Below are positions 1 through 8,305 of a stretch of DNA of 62,432 nucleotides, piece after piece. Source of the stretch: an uncultured Acidobacteriota bacterium (lineage in GTDB: Bacteria > Acidobacteriota > Thermoanaerobaculia > UBA5066); assembly GCA_903845115.1 (NCBI GenBank), contig CAIMWE010000044.1:1-62432 (forward strand), written 5' to 3'. A model generated the notes under the pieces. That model ran no database searches, was not told the DNA's origin, and worked only from the letters and a program-made list of their open reading frames with translations. Position numbers and translations under genes: made by a program. The stretch's first letter is position 1. Each line of letters begins with the position of its first letter.

Positions 1-299
1 ACAGTGACGTGCGCGCATGGCGCCTGCGAGGCGCTTTCAAGGCGCGCCGACGCAGGCTGGAGTTGGCTCTCCGCCGAGGAGGCGCAACGCAGAAATCGCC
101 CGCAGCCGCCTTGCGCCCTCTGGGTTCGGGCGGCGCGCGGCCATCTGCTTTGTTGTCGCTCCTCCGAGGTCGGACGGCCACGTTCGTCGCGACGCCGCGA
201 ACCTGGCCGCGCGGCGCTCCGAACGCACGTCATCGTATTTAGGGAGCGGGGTACTTAGCCACCGCCCGGAGCGGCTCCCCCTCGAGGTCGCTCGCCTCG
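1..299. other. Non-coding, stem-loop-rich window edge
   Basis: No open frame here looks like a gene. Three inverted repeats are visible. GCCTGCG at 22-28 pairs with CGCAGGC at 51-57, with GGCGC 30-34 and GCGCC 44-48 nested inside. GGCGCAA at 81-87 pairs with TTGCGCC at 111-117. CGCGCGGCC at 134-142 pairs with GGCCGCGCG at 205-213. The last pair encloses a less GC-rich block at 141-164 that stands out from its surroundings. GTATTTAG (235-242) and GTACTTAG (251-258) form an imperfect direct repeat with a 16-base period. On the minus strand the region lies just downstream of the zinc-ribbon gene, so it could be that operon's 3' end. It could also be a structured RNA or repeat continuing outside the window. 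Confidence 0.5.
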
Positions 300-1076
300 T
301 CATTTTCCCCGGAACAGTTCCCCCAGGAACGAGACCAGGTTCGCGATCGTCTCGAATCCGAGCGTTCCCCGGTCCGACGCGGAGGAGGGGAGCGAGCTCG
401 CCGTGTCGAAGCGCTTCCGGCTCTCGAGCGACGCGACCTCGTCCCGGAGACGCTCCCGCTCCCGTGCGCGGACCCGGTCCCATCCGCCGCCCTCCAGGAA
501 GTCGACGATGGCCGTCAGCTCCCCGCGGTCGAACCAGACTCCGTGCTCCTTGCAGGTGTCCACGATGACTCCCGATCCCCCGGCGTAGTTGATCCGGTTC
601 ATCAGCTCCCGGCAGGAGGGGCAGCGCCGGTACCGGACCGGAGGGAAGGGCGCCCCCTTCTCGAGGATCGTCGGGGGCTTCTCCAGCCGGACCTTCGCTC
701 GCGTGTCCGCGTCGCGCGTCGCGGCGTCGAAGGCCGCCGCCCCGAGGTGGAGCCCGCCGCACCGCGGGCATTCCGCGTAGCCGATCGCGCCGAACGCCCT
801 CGCGACGAGGTCGAGGCGGCAGTCGGGGCAGCGGCCGGGAGCGGGTGCCGCGGTCTCTTCACGAGGCAACAGCGCCCCGCACCGGGAGCAGCGCTCGGCG
901 GCCGCGGGGTTCAGGACGAAGCACTCGAGGCAGCGCCGGGTCGACAGGTGCGACTGGCAGTGCGGACAGGCCTCCGCGTCGGGCGCCACGGACGCGCCGC
1001 ACGACGGACACCGGAAGACCGGAGCCTCCGGCGGGTCGAAGGGCGGAGGGCCGCTACCGCTTCCGGCGCTTTTCAC
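300..1076 (-). CDS. Multi-zinc-ribbon protein with TFIIB-type zinc finger
   Basis: The product has 258 residues and is probably cytoplasmic, with no signal peptide or membrane segment. Seven CxxC knuckles lie at residues 23-26, 37-40, 49-52, 63-66, 83-86, 103-106 and 152-155. A CKEHG element at 175-179 follows, with the WFDRGEL stretch typical of bacterial zf-TFIIB domains. The first four knuckles resemble double zinc ribbons. The rest of the C-terminus is charged and helical. The start is GTG and overlaps the end of tadA by 23 bases, so it is the last gene of the operon that begins with the kinase. Zinc binding is a confident inference. The cellular role is unknown, although such ribbons often mediate protein or nucleic-acid contacts. 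Confidence 0.8.
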   Translation of the reverse strand: MKSAGSGSGPPPFDPPEAPVFRCPSCGASVAPDAEACPHCQSHLSTRRCLECFVLNPAAAERCSRCGALLPREETAAPAPGRCPDCRLDLVARAFGAIGYAECPRCGGLHLGAAAFDAATRDADTRAKVRLEKPPTILEKGAPFPPVRYRRCPSCRELMNRINYAGGSGVIVDTCKEHGVWFDRGELTAIVDFLEGGGWDRVRARERERLRDEVASLESRKRFDTASSLPSSASDRGTLGFETIANLVSFLGELFRGK

Positions 1077-1518
1077 GGAAGAACTCCTTCAGGATCTGGC
1101 CGCACTCCCCGGCGAGGAGCCCGGACTCGACCGCCACCCGGTGGTTCAGCCGGGAGTCCCGGCAGAGGTCGCCGAGCGACCCGGCGAACCCGGCCTTCGG
1201 GTCGTGCGCGCCGAAGACGAGCCGGGGGATGCGGGCGAGGACGATTCCGCCGGCGCACATCGCGCACGGCTCCAGCGTGACGTAGAGCGTGCAGCCGTCG
1301 AGCCGCCACGAGGAGAGCTTCCGCGCCGCCCTCCGGATCGCGATCAGCTCGGCGTGTCCGACGGGGTCGGCGTCCGCCTCGCGCCGGTTGTGCGCCCTTG
1401 CGATCACCTCGCCGTGGCGCACCACGACGGCGCCCACCGGCACGTCGCGATGGGCCGGGGCGCGCCGCGCGGCCCGCAACGCTTCGCGCATGAACCCGAG
1501 GTCGGCCTCGCCCGTCAT
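1054..1518 (-). CDS. tadA: tRNA-specific adenosine deaminase TadA
   Basis: This 154-residue cytidine/deoxycytidylate-deaminase-fold enzyme matches TadA, which converts A34 to inosine in tRNA-Arg(ACG) and is usually essential in bacteria. The zinc site is complete: His55 and the proton-shuttling Glu57 lie in GHAEL, and Cys85 and Cys88 lie in the PCAMC motif. The N-terminal MREALRAARRA helix and the family length (about 150-170 residues) fit. Its ATG overlaps the stop of the upstream VCBS gene in an ATGA junction, and its 3' end overlaps the zinc-ribbon gene. Embedding in an operon of secreted beta-propeller proteins is unexpected for a tRNA-modification gene and may only reflect shared transcription. 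Confidence 0.93.
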   Translation of the reverse strand: MTGEADLGFMREALRAARRAPAHRDVPVGAVVVRHGEVIARAHNRREADADPVGHAELIAIRRAARKLSSWRLDGCTLYVTLEPCAMCAGGIVLARIPRLVFGAHDPKAGFAGSLGDLCRDSRLNHRVAVESGLLAGECGQILKEFFREKRRKR

Positions 1519-3290
1519 CTCCCGCCCGCCGTCCGCAGCGGAGCGAGCGGCTCGCCCTTCCGCAGCCTCCAGGCTCCCGCCCCGACCTCGCCCAGCTCCT
1601 CCACCGACCCGTCGGGCCAGCGGACCGACACGGCGGCGGAGGACTTCGCCCCGATTCCGAAGTGGAGCGGCGTCCACGAACCGCTCGCGTAGGAAGGGAC
1701 GACGTAGAAGTCCTTCGCCCCCCCGTCGACGGTCACCCGCGTTCCGAGCACGGTCTTTCGGTCCTTGCCGGCCACCGGGAGGATCTCCAGCGACTTCCCG
1801 CCCAGCGCCCGGTTCCTCAGGACGATCGCGGGCCGGTCGATCGGGTTGAAGACGAGGTCCAGCCGGCCGTCGCCGTCCAGGTCCCCGGCCGACAGCCCCC
1901 GGCCGACGACGACGAGGCGCCCCAGGTCCCCCGCCTCGGCCGACACGTCGCGGAACCGGATCGACCCCGGGGTGCTCTCGTTCCGGAAGAGGAACTGCCG
2001 CTGCGCGTAGCTCTTCTCGCCGACGCCGAAGTTCTTCGCGATCGGGTTGAACCACTGGGAGACGACCGTCCAGAGCCGCGAGAGGATCTGCCCTCCGGAG
2101 ATCGCCAGGTCGTCGCGGCCGTCGTCGTCGTAGTCGATCGCCACGATCCCCCACTTCGGGACGGGCAGCGTCGGGTCCTCGGCCCCGCCGAAGACCTGCC
2201 GGTCGGCCTGCTCGAAGACCGTCCCCTCGACGTTCCGGTAGAAGGTGTTCGGCTCGGTCGCGAAGTTCGTGACGACGAGGTCGGGCCGGCCGTCGCCGTC
2301 CAGGTCCTGCGCCACGAGCCCCATGCCGCTCCGGGTCCGGCGCCCGAACGCGGTGGGACCGTCCTGCGGGTAGCCGGTGCCGGTCTCGTCGGAGACGTCG
2401 CGGAACTTCCCGTTCCCCTCGTTGTGGAAGAGCGTGTTCCGCCACTGGTCGTTCGAGATGTAGAGGTCCGGCCAGCCGTCGCCGTCGTAATCGAACGCGA
2501 CCGCGCCGATCGTCTTCGACCCGGGGTCGGCGGCGGCGCTGTCGGCGGTCCTGTCCTCGAAACGGAGCCCTCCCGGACCGCCGACGCCGCGGAAGAGGAA
2601 GTTGTCCTGCCCCTTGTACTGGTCGGGAGTCATGAACGCCTGAGGAGGCGTCTTCGACTCCCGGTCCGGGTCGGAATCGACGTAGTTGCCGACATACACG
2701 TCCGCGACCCCGTCCCGGTCGTAATCGAGCGCCGCCAGCCCCACGGTGAACCGTCCCCCCTCGAGACCCGACTCCTTGACGAGGGTGAAGGTCCCGTCGC
2801 CGTTGTTCTTCCAGAGGGTGTTCGGCTCGCCGGAGTTTCCGATGACGAGGTCGGGGTAGCCGTCCGCGTCCAGGTCGGCCCACATCGCGACGATTCCCCA
2901 GCCGCAGGCCCGGAGCCCCGACCGGTCCGTCACGTCCTCGAACGTCCCGTCCCGGCGGTTCCGGAAGAGGCGCGTGCAGTGCTCGAGCGGCTGGGTGCGG
3001 CCGCTCTTCCTGTAGCTCTTGGCGCTCTTCACCTGCTGGACGAGGACCAGGTCGAGCCACCCGTCCCCGTCGAAGTCGGCGAGCGCCGCACCCGCCCCCA
3101 TCGTCGGGATCAGCTTCCCGTCCATGAAGTCGCCCTTGAACCGGAAGTCGACCCGGGACTCCTTCGTCACGTCGACGAAGAGGTCGCCCGTGACTCCGTG
3201 CCGCGCCGGGTCGTCCCCCTTGAAGAGGATCTGCCACGCGATCGCCCCGGCGACGAGGAGCACGAGGAAAGCGATGGCGGCGCCCTTCAT
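1515..3290 (-). CDS. Membrane-anchored VCBS/FG-GAP repeat protein with ASPIC/UnbV domain (CRTAC1 family)
   Basis: The product has 591 residues. A single hydrophobic segment at about residues 4-22 acts as an uncleaved anchor or signal. About seven VCBS/FG-GAP blades follow, each carrying a calcium-binding DxDxDG motif such as DFDGDGW or DLDADGY. They are expected to form a beta-propeller outside the cytoplasmic membrane. The last 100 or so residues (TVLGTRVTVDGG, then SYASGSWTPLHFGIG) are an ASPIC/UnbV domain, which occurs in cartilage-acidic-protein-like bacterial proteins. The ATG overlaps the stop of the upstream paralogue (ATGA), and the 3' end overlaps tadA. The function of CRTAC-type bacterial proteins is not established; adhesion or ligand binding is only a guess. 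Confidence 0.85.
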   Translation of the reverse strand: MKGAAIAFLVLLVAGAIAWQILFKGDDPARHGVTGDLFVDVTKESRVDFRFKGDFMDGKLIPTMGAGAALADFDGDGWLDLVLVQQVKSAKSYRKSGRTQPLEHCTRLFRNRRDGTFEDVTDRSGLRACGWGIVAMWADLDADGYPDLVIGNSGEPNTLWKNNGDGTFTLVKESGLEGGRFTVGLAALDYDRDGVADVYVGNYVDSDPDRESKTPPQAFMTPDQYKGQDNFLFRGVGGPGGLRFEDRTADSAAADPGSKTIGAVAFDYDGDGWPDLYISNDQWRNTLFHNEGNGKFRDVSDETGTGYPQDGPTAFGRRTRSGMGLVAQDLDGDGRPDLVVTNFATEPNTFYRNVEGTVFEQADRQVFGGAEDPTLPVPKWGIVAIDYDDDGRDDLAISGGQILSRLWTVVSQWFNPIAKNFGVGEKSYAQRQFLFRNESTPGSIRFRDVSAEAGDLGRLVVVGRGLSAGDLDGDGRLDLVFNPIDRPAIVLRNRALGGKSLEILPVAGKDRKTVLGTRVTVDGGAKDFYVVPSYASGSWTPLHFGIGAKSSAAVSVRWPDGSVEELGEVGAGAWRLRKGEPLAPLRTAGGR

Positions 3291-5020
3291 CTCGTCGTCT
3301 CCTTCCTGGCTTCCCTCTGGAGGACGAGCTCCCCCTCCCGGAGGAGATAGAGCCGGTCCGCGAACACGTTCTCGAACACCGAGGAGGGTTCGGTGGCTCC
3401 CGGGCGGATCACTTCCACCCGGTCGACCAGCGCCTTCGGTCCCAGGCCGAAATGGAGGGGCACCCACGACCCCGACGCATACGAGGGCCGGAGGAGGAAC
3501 TCCTGGACCTGGCGCCGGCCGCCGGAGGTCACGATCACCTTCGTCCCCAGGACCGTCCGGCGGTCCGAGCCGGCCACGGGCAGGATCTCGAGGAAGTGAC
3601 CGGCTCCCTCGGTCCGGTTCCGGAAGAGGCGATTCCCGCCGGAGACCGCCGCGACGGCCACGTCGACCAGGCCGTCTCCGTCGAGGTCTCCCGCCGCCAG
3701 GCCTCTTCCCGCGATCTTCGTCCTCCCGTAATCGCCCGCCCCTTCGGTCACGTCGTCGAACCGGCCGTCGCCCCGGTTGCGCCACACTTTCATCGGCTGA
3801 CGGTAGCTCTGGTTCCCTAGGTCGTAGAGGCCCCGGCCGCCTCCCCGGGCGAGCCGTCCGATGAAAAGGAAGATCCGGGGGACGAGGTGCCCGGAGGTGG
3901 CGACGAGGTCCAGGGCCCCGTCGTTGTCGAGGTCGACGAAGTCGGTGCCGAACTCGACCCACGGGAGCTTCCCGGGCGTGACGTTCGAGGCGTCGGTCCA
4001 GTCGTCGAAGAGGGCCCCCTCGACGTTCCGGTAGACGGTGCTGGGCTCGCCGCCGAAGTTCGTGACGAGGAGGTCCGGAAAGCCGTCGCCGTCGATGTCG
4101 CCGACGGCGATCCCCATGCCGGCCCTCGGCGACTTCTGGTCGCGCGCTCCCGCTCCGGTCTCGACGGTCACGTCCTCGAACGTCCCGTCGCCTCTTCCGC
4201 GGTAGAGGACGTTCGGCGTGCGGTCGTTCGTGATGTAGAGATCCGTCTTCCCGTCGCCGTTGTAGTCGAAGAAGACGCCGCCCAGCCCCTTCCCGTCGTG
4301 GTTGAGCGCCGCCGCGGCCGCGGCCCGCTCCTCGAAGGTCCCGTCCTCTCTCTGGACGTAGAGCATGGCGTCCTGCCCGGCGTAGTCGTCGGGCATTCGA
4401 AGCTGGAACGTGTGGTAGGACATTTCCCGTTCCACGTCCGAATCGAGGTAGTTCACGATGTAGAGGTCGACGCGCCCGTCGCCGTTCACGTCCCCGGCCG
4501 CGAGACCGACGGCGAACTTCGTGGCGTCGATCCCGCGGGCTTCCGTCACGTCACGGAAGGTCCCGTCGCCGCAGTTCTTCCAGATGGCGGTCCGGCCCAG
4601 TCCCGTGACCACGAGGTCCAGCCGCCCCTCGGAATCGAGGTCGACCCACGAGGCCCCCATCGCCCACCCGCAGGAGCGGATCCCCGAACGGGCGGTCACG
4701 TCCTCGAACGTGCCGTCGCCCCGGTTGTGGAAGAGCGCCCCGCAGGGGCCGGCGTCGGGGTTCGTCCACTTCGCGACCGATCCCGTGAGGAAGAGGTCGA
4801 GGAAGCCGTCGCCGTCGTAGTCGCCCATCGGGGCGGCTCCGCCCATCGTCGCGACCAGGCGGCCGTGCTGCAGGTCGGTCGCGAACTTGAAGCGGACCCC
4901 CGCGCGCTTCGTCACGTCGTCGAAGCGGATCTCGGGGGGGGACGCCCGGAGCGGTCCGGCGGCCAGAACGACGGCCAGGGCGAGGCCCGCACCGGTCCCG
5001 AGGGGCCGGAAGGAGGTCAA
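3287..5020 (-). CDS. Secreted VCBS/FG-GAP repeat protein with ASPIC/UnbV domain (CRTAC1 family)
   Basis: The product has 577 residues and is read from a TTG start that forms a TTGA overlap with the stop of the upstream TPR gene. No ATG fits the signal peptide better. Residues 1-27 are a Sec signal peptide ending in RASPP. Repeated DYDGDGF, DVNGDGR, DIDGDGF and DLDGDGL motifs mark calcium-binding propeller blades. The ASPIC/UnbV domain occupies about the last 105 residues (VLGTKVIVTSGG, then HFGLG). It is clearly paralogous to the next gene: the blade spacing matches, and phrases such as CGWAMGA/CGWGIVA and SYASGSW are shared. An upstream extension of this frame lies wholly inside the preceding gene and is a shadow. 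The ligand is unknown. Confidence 0.85.
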   Translation of the reverse strand: MTSFRPLGTGAGLALAVVLAAGPLRASPPEIRFDDVTKRAGVRFKFATDLQHGRLVATMGGAAPMGDYDGDGFLDLFLTGSVAKWTNPDAGPCGALFHNRGDGTFEDVTARSGIRSCGWAMGASWVDLDSEGRLDLVVTGLGRTAIWKNCGDGTFRDVTEARGIDATKFAVGLAAGDVNGDGRVDLYIVNYLDSDVEREMSYHTFQLRMPDDYAGQDAMLYVQREDGTFEERAAAAAALNHDGKGLGGVFFDYNGDGKTDLYITNDRTPNVLYRGRGDGTFEDVTVETGAGARDQKSPRAGMGIAVGDIDGDGFPDLLVTNFGGEPSTVYRNVEGALFDDWTDASNVTPGKLPWVEFGTDFVDLDNDGALDLVATSGHLVPRIFLFIGRLARGGGRGLYDLGNQSYRQPMKVWRNRGDGRFDDVTEGAGDYGRTKIAGRGLAAGDLDGDGLVDVAVAAVSGGNRLFRNRTEGAGHFLEILPVAGSDRRTVLGTKVIVTSGGRRQVQEFLLRPSYASGSWVPLHFGLGPKALVDRVEVIRPGATEPSSVFENVFADRLYLLREGELVLQREARKETTR

Positions 5021-8000
5021 TTCGGACGCCCTTCCCGGAGCACCCGGCGGAACGCCTCCGACCCCGTCGGCCGAGTCAGCCACTCGCGGAGGAACGCCGG
5101 GTCCGGGTGCGCCTCTCCGGCGGGCGGCGGATAGGCCGACATCCCGTGGAACGGCCACGGCTCCACGGACTGCCCCGTCACCGTGTTCCGGTCGAAGTCC
5201 TTGTCCCACCCGTCGGAGATCAGGACCCAGTCCCGCCTCCAGCCCGGCGGCAAGGGGGGGAGCGCCGACGCGTCGTACTCCAGGCGGATGGCGTCCCCTC
5301 CCTGGAAGGCGACCCACCGGTCGTCCGCCTTCCCGAGCAGCTCGGTCACCTCTCCGAGGCGCGTCAGCCTTCCCGGGATGTCCTCCCAGAGCGGTCCGGG
5401 GGTGACGTCCGCGTGGTCGAAGAGGTGCGGGCCGTCCGGCGTCTCGCGGTAGCGGCGCGAGAATCCGCGCACGGAGAGCGTCGCCTTCGCCGGGGAGAGG
5501 GAGGTCGTGACGAGCGGGACCGCCGGGTCGTCCACGGTGAGGAACGCCTCGTCCCAGTAGATCGCGAGGCTCGTCCGGATCCGGACGCGCGGGTCGGCCG
5601 GGTCGACGATCCCGGTCAGGTCGACCGGCATCGTCTTGGTCTTCCCCGCCGGGAACCCGAACGACTCCAGGGCCGTCCTCCAGCCGCCCCGTCCGTCCGG
5701 GACCTCCAGGATCGGCGCGAGCGGCCGGAGGTCGGCGCGCTGCGAGATCGACACGTTGATCGACGTGTCGGTGTAGAAGATCCAGCCGGTGATGAAGAGG
5801 ACGACGCGGGCCCCCACGGGGACCTCGCCGAGGTCGAGGACGAGGGAGTGCTCGCCCCGGATCCCCTGGTAGTACGTCTCGGGTCCGGGGTCGACGTAGA
5901 CCCCGTCCCGGTGCCGGAGCGCCGGGGCCGCGTCCACCGCGGCGCCGTCGGCCTCCGATACGGCGCCCCTCAGCTCGCGGCGGTTCGCCACCGTCCACAG
6001 CTTCTTCGGGAGCGCGAACGGGACCATCCGCTCGTTCGGCACGATCCCGGTCCCTGCGGGGTGGTCGACCGCCATCAGCGTGGCCTCGTCGAGGAAGGCG
6101 ACCTCCCAGAGCTCCTCCGTGTAGTCGAGGAGGAGCTTCCGGCCGGGCGTCTCCCTGAGGAGCGATCCGTCGACGAAGAGCCACTCCCTGGGGACCGCCC
6201 CCGCCGTATGGACGCCGTCGAAGAGGAGCCCGAGCGGGGCGTTCCCGAGCGAATCGCTGACGAAGCTCCAGGTCCCGGCTTCCCCGTCGTACGCGTAGAC
6301 GAACGGGCACGAGCCTTTCAGCTGCTGGATCTCGCGGACGGTGCTCCGCGCCTTCTGGTCGAACGAGTTCTGCGGGACGCCGTTCGTGAAGAGGACCCTG
6401 ACGACCTCCGCCTTCGTCCGTGTGCCGAGGCCGAAGTGGGTCGGGAGGACGCCCACGGTCTTCGCGACGTAGAGGTCTCCCGCCTTCACCTCGACCTGCG
6501 AGCCGACGCCCGCCCGGTTCACCTTCCCCGAGCCGGTCGGGAGCCCTTCGAGGACGACCTCCAGCCACCCGTTCGCGTTGCCGCCGTCGTTCTGGAGGAC
6601 GATGGTCTTCGCGCCTGACTGGAGGACGAGGTCGAGATCCCCGTCCCGGTCGACGTCGAGGGCGATCATCCTCGATGCGGCCGGAATTCCTCCCGGGAGG
6701 ATCGGCCAGGACCGGAAGGCGGAGGGCCCCGTACGGCGGAACGCCGCCATTCCCTTCTCGCCCGAGACGACGAGGTCGGGAAAGCCGTCGTTGTCGAGGT
6801 CGGCGAGGAGGAGGGTCCGCGGGACGAGGTCGACGACCCGGGCGAGGTCGGCGTTCTCCTCGCGGGCGAACGTGCCGTCTCCTTTGTTGATCAGGACCAC
6901 CACGCCCTCCTTCGTCAGGACGACGAGGTCCGTCGCCCCGTCGGCGTTGAGGTCGTCGGCAGCCAGCGCGAGCGCGCCCTTCACGCCGAGGACGATCGTC
7001 CGGAAGCGTCCCTGCCTCAGGTTCGACCGGAGGACGACGTCACCCCTGGCGTCGATCGCGGCGAGGTCGAGGTCCCCGTCCCGGTCGAAGTCGCCCACGA
7101 CCGCCTCGCGGGAGGCGAATTCGGGGTCTCCCGTCCCCTGCGTCACGTCGGTCCACGTCCCGTCCAGATTGTTCCGGAGGAGGCGGTCCGCCCGCCCCCC
7201 GCCGTAGAGATAGACGTCGAGGTCTCCGTCCAGGTCGAAGTCGAAGAATGCCGCGCCGGTGAAGGGCGCCGGGATCGCGTAGACCTCGGCCTTGCCGCCG
7301 TTCTTCAGGTCGACCCGCCGGAGCGTGACCGAGGGGTCCTCGACGGCCAGGGACGACGGCCTGAACGCCACCGCGACCGCCGCGCTCCCCTGGGGACGGA
7401 GCGCGCTCTCCAGGCCCGGAGCGAACCAGGCCATCGGCATCCCGACGACGTTCGTCTGGAGCTCGGCGAGCGACTGCTGGTAGCGAGGGGTGACGCGGAG
7501 GAGGTTCTCGACGATCCGGGCCTTGAGCGCCCCTTGCTTCAGGTCGCCCTTCTCCACCAGCGCCAACGCCTCGGCGAGGACCTGCTTCACCTTCGGGTCC
7601 GCATCCTCCAGGAGGGCCCGGACCTCGGCCAGCTCCTTCCGGACCGAGGCGACGTCTCCCGCCTCGAGTCCCGAAAGGAGCAGCTTCAGCCGGGCCGGGA
7701 GGTTCGCGGGAGAGGCGGCCGAGATCTCCCCGAGGGCCTTCCGGCGGGCGTCCTTCTGCTGGGGCGTCTGGGCCGGAAGCGTCTCGATCGACCGGACGAG
7801 GCGCCACCTCGACTCGAGGTCCCTGGGATCCAGGGCCGCGGCCCGGGAGAGGGCGGCGCGCGCCTCGTCGGGACGGTTCCTCGCCTCCTCCAGCGCGGCG
7901 CGCAGGGCTTCCAGCTCCGCGCCGTTCCCTCCGGCCTTTCTCGCTCGTTCGAGCAGCTTCTCGGCGGCGGCGAAGTCGCCGTCCCGGAGCGCGGCGATCG

Positions 8001-8250
8001 CGCCGTTGGCCCACGGAAGGGGATCGTCCGGGACCAGCTCCGCGAGGCGGTCGAACGTCTTCCTGGCCTCCTTCGTCCTGCCTTCCTCGAGCTGCGCCAG
8101 CCCGAGGTTCCGGGCCGACAGGATTCGCACCGCCCGCTCCGGCGGGAGCGGCGCGGCCGGCGCCGACAGGACGGCGAGGAGCGGAAGGAGGACGAACGGG
8201 CTCGACCGACCGGGTCGGCGCGTCCAGTGGCGGTTCGCTTCTTCGGTCAC
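5017..8250 (-). CDS. Secreted TPR + VCBS/FG-GAP + ASPIC/UnbV protein with long unnamed C-terminal region
   Basis: The product has 1077 residues. I chose the GTG at 8250 because a GGAGGGGGA ribosome site sits just upstream and a signal peptide (about residues 14-34) follows. An ATG at 8331 would overlap the kinase gene and add an unconvincing tail. Residues 40-270 are alpha-helical TPR-like repeats. VCBS blades (DFDLDGDLD, DFDRDGDLD, DLDNDGF, DVDRDGDLD) span about 330-550. An ASPIC/UnbV segment covers about 575-640. The last 430 residues begin at a GSCPFVYAYDG motif and match no domain I can name. They are beta-rich and contain several Trp-Asp turns. This is the first and largest of three adjacent CRTAC-type genes. 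Confidence 0.82.
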   Translation of the reverse strand: MTEEANRHWTRRPGRSSPFVLLPLLAVLSAPAAPLPPERAVRILSARNLGLAQLEEGRTKEARKTFDRLAELVPDDPLPWANGAIAALRDGDFAAAEKLLERARKAGGNGAELEALRAALEEARNRPDEARAALSRAAALDPRDLESRWRLVRSIETLPAQTPQQKDARRKALGEISAASPANLPARLKLLLSGLEAGDVASVRKELAEVRALLEDADPKVKQVLAEALALVEKGDLKQGALKARIVENLLRVTPRYQQSLAELQTNVVGMPMAWFAPGLESALRPQGSAAVAVAFRPSSLAVEDPSVTLRRVDLKNGGKAEVYAIPAPFTGAAFFDFDLDGDLDVYLYGGGRADRLLRNNLDGTWTDVTQGTGDPEFASREAVVGDFDRDGDLDLAAIDARGDVVLRSNLRQGRFRTIVLGVKGALALAADDLNADGATDLVVLTKEGVVVLINKGDGTFAREENADLARVVDLVPRTLLLADLDNDGFPDLVVSGEKGMAAFRRTGPSAFRSWPILPGGIPAASRMIALDVDRDGDLDLVLQSGAKTIVLQNDGGNANGWLEVVLEGLPTGSGKVNRAGVGSQVEVKAGDLYVAKTVGVLPTHFGLGTRTKAEVVRVLFTNGVPQNSFDQKARSTVREIQQLKGSCPFVYAYDGEAGTWSFVSDSLGNAPLGLLFDGVHTAGAVPREWLFVDGSLLRETPGRKLLLDYTEELWEVAFLDEATLMAVDHPAGTGIVPNERMVPFALPKKLWTVANRRELRGAVSEADGAAVDAAPALRHRDGVYVDPGPETYYQGIRGEHSLVLDLGEVPVGARVVLFITGWIFYTDTSINVSISQRADLRPLAPILEVPDGRGGWRTALESFGFPAGKTKTMPVDLTGIVDPADPRVRIRTSLAIYWDEAFLTVDDPAVPLVTTSLSPAKATLSVRGFSRRYRETPDGPHLFDHADVTPGPLWEDIPGRLTRLGEVTELLGKADDRWVAFQGGDAIRLEYDASALPPLPPGWRRDWVLISDGWDKDFDRNTVTGQSVEPWPFHGMSAYPPPAGEAHPDPAFLREWLTRPTGSEAFRRVLREGRPN

Positions 8251-8305
8251 GGCCTGCTCCCCCTCCGTCCGGGCCTCGCGGGACAGCCCCCCGGATCGAC
8301 CTGGA

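Noticed and set aside
4-771. Frames on both strands over the left edge
   Set aside because: They overlap the zinc-ribbon gene in other frames or the stem-loop region and show no protein-like composition.
1662-3350. Plus-strand frame of 562 codons opposite the VCBS gene
   Set aside because: Its periodic Val/Asp/Arg pattern simply mirrors the calcium-repeat codons on the other strand.
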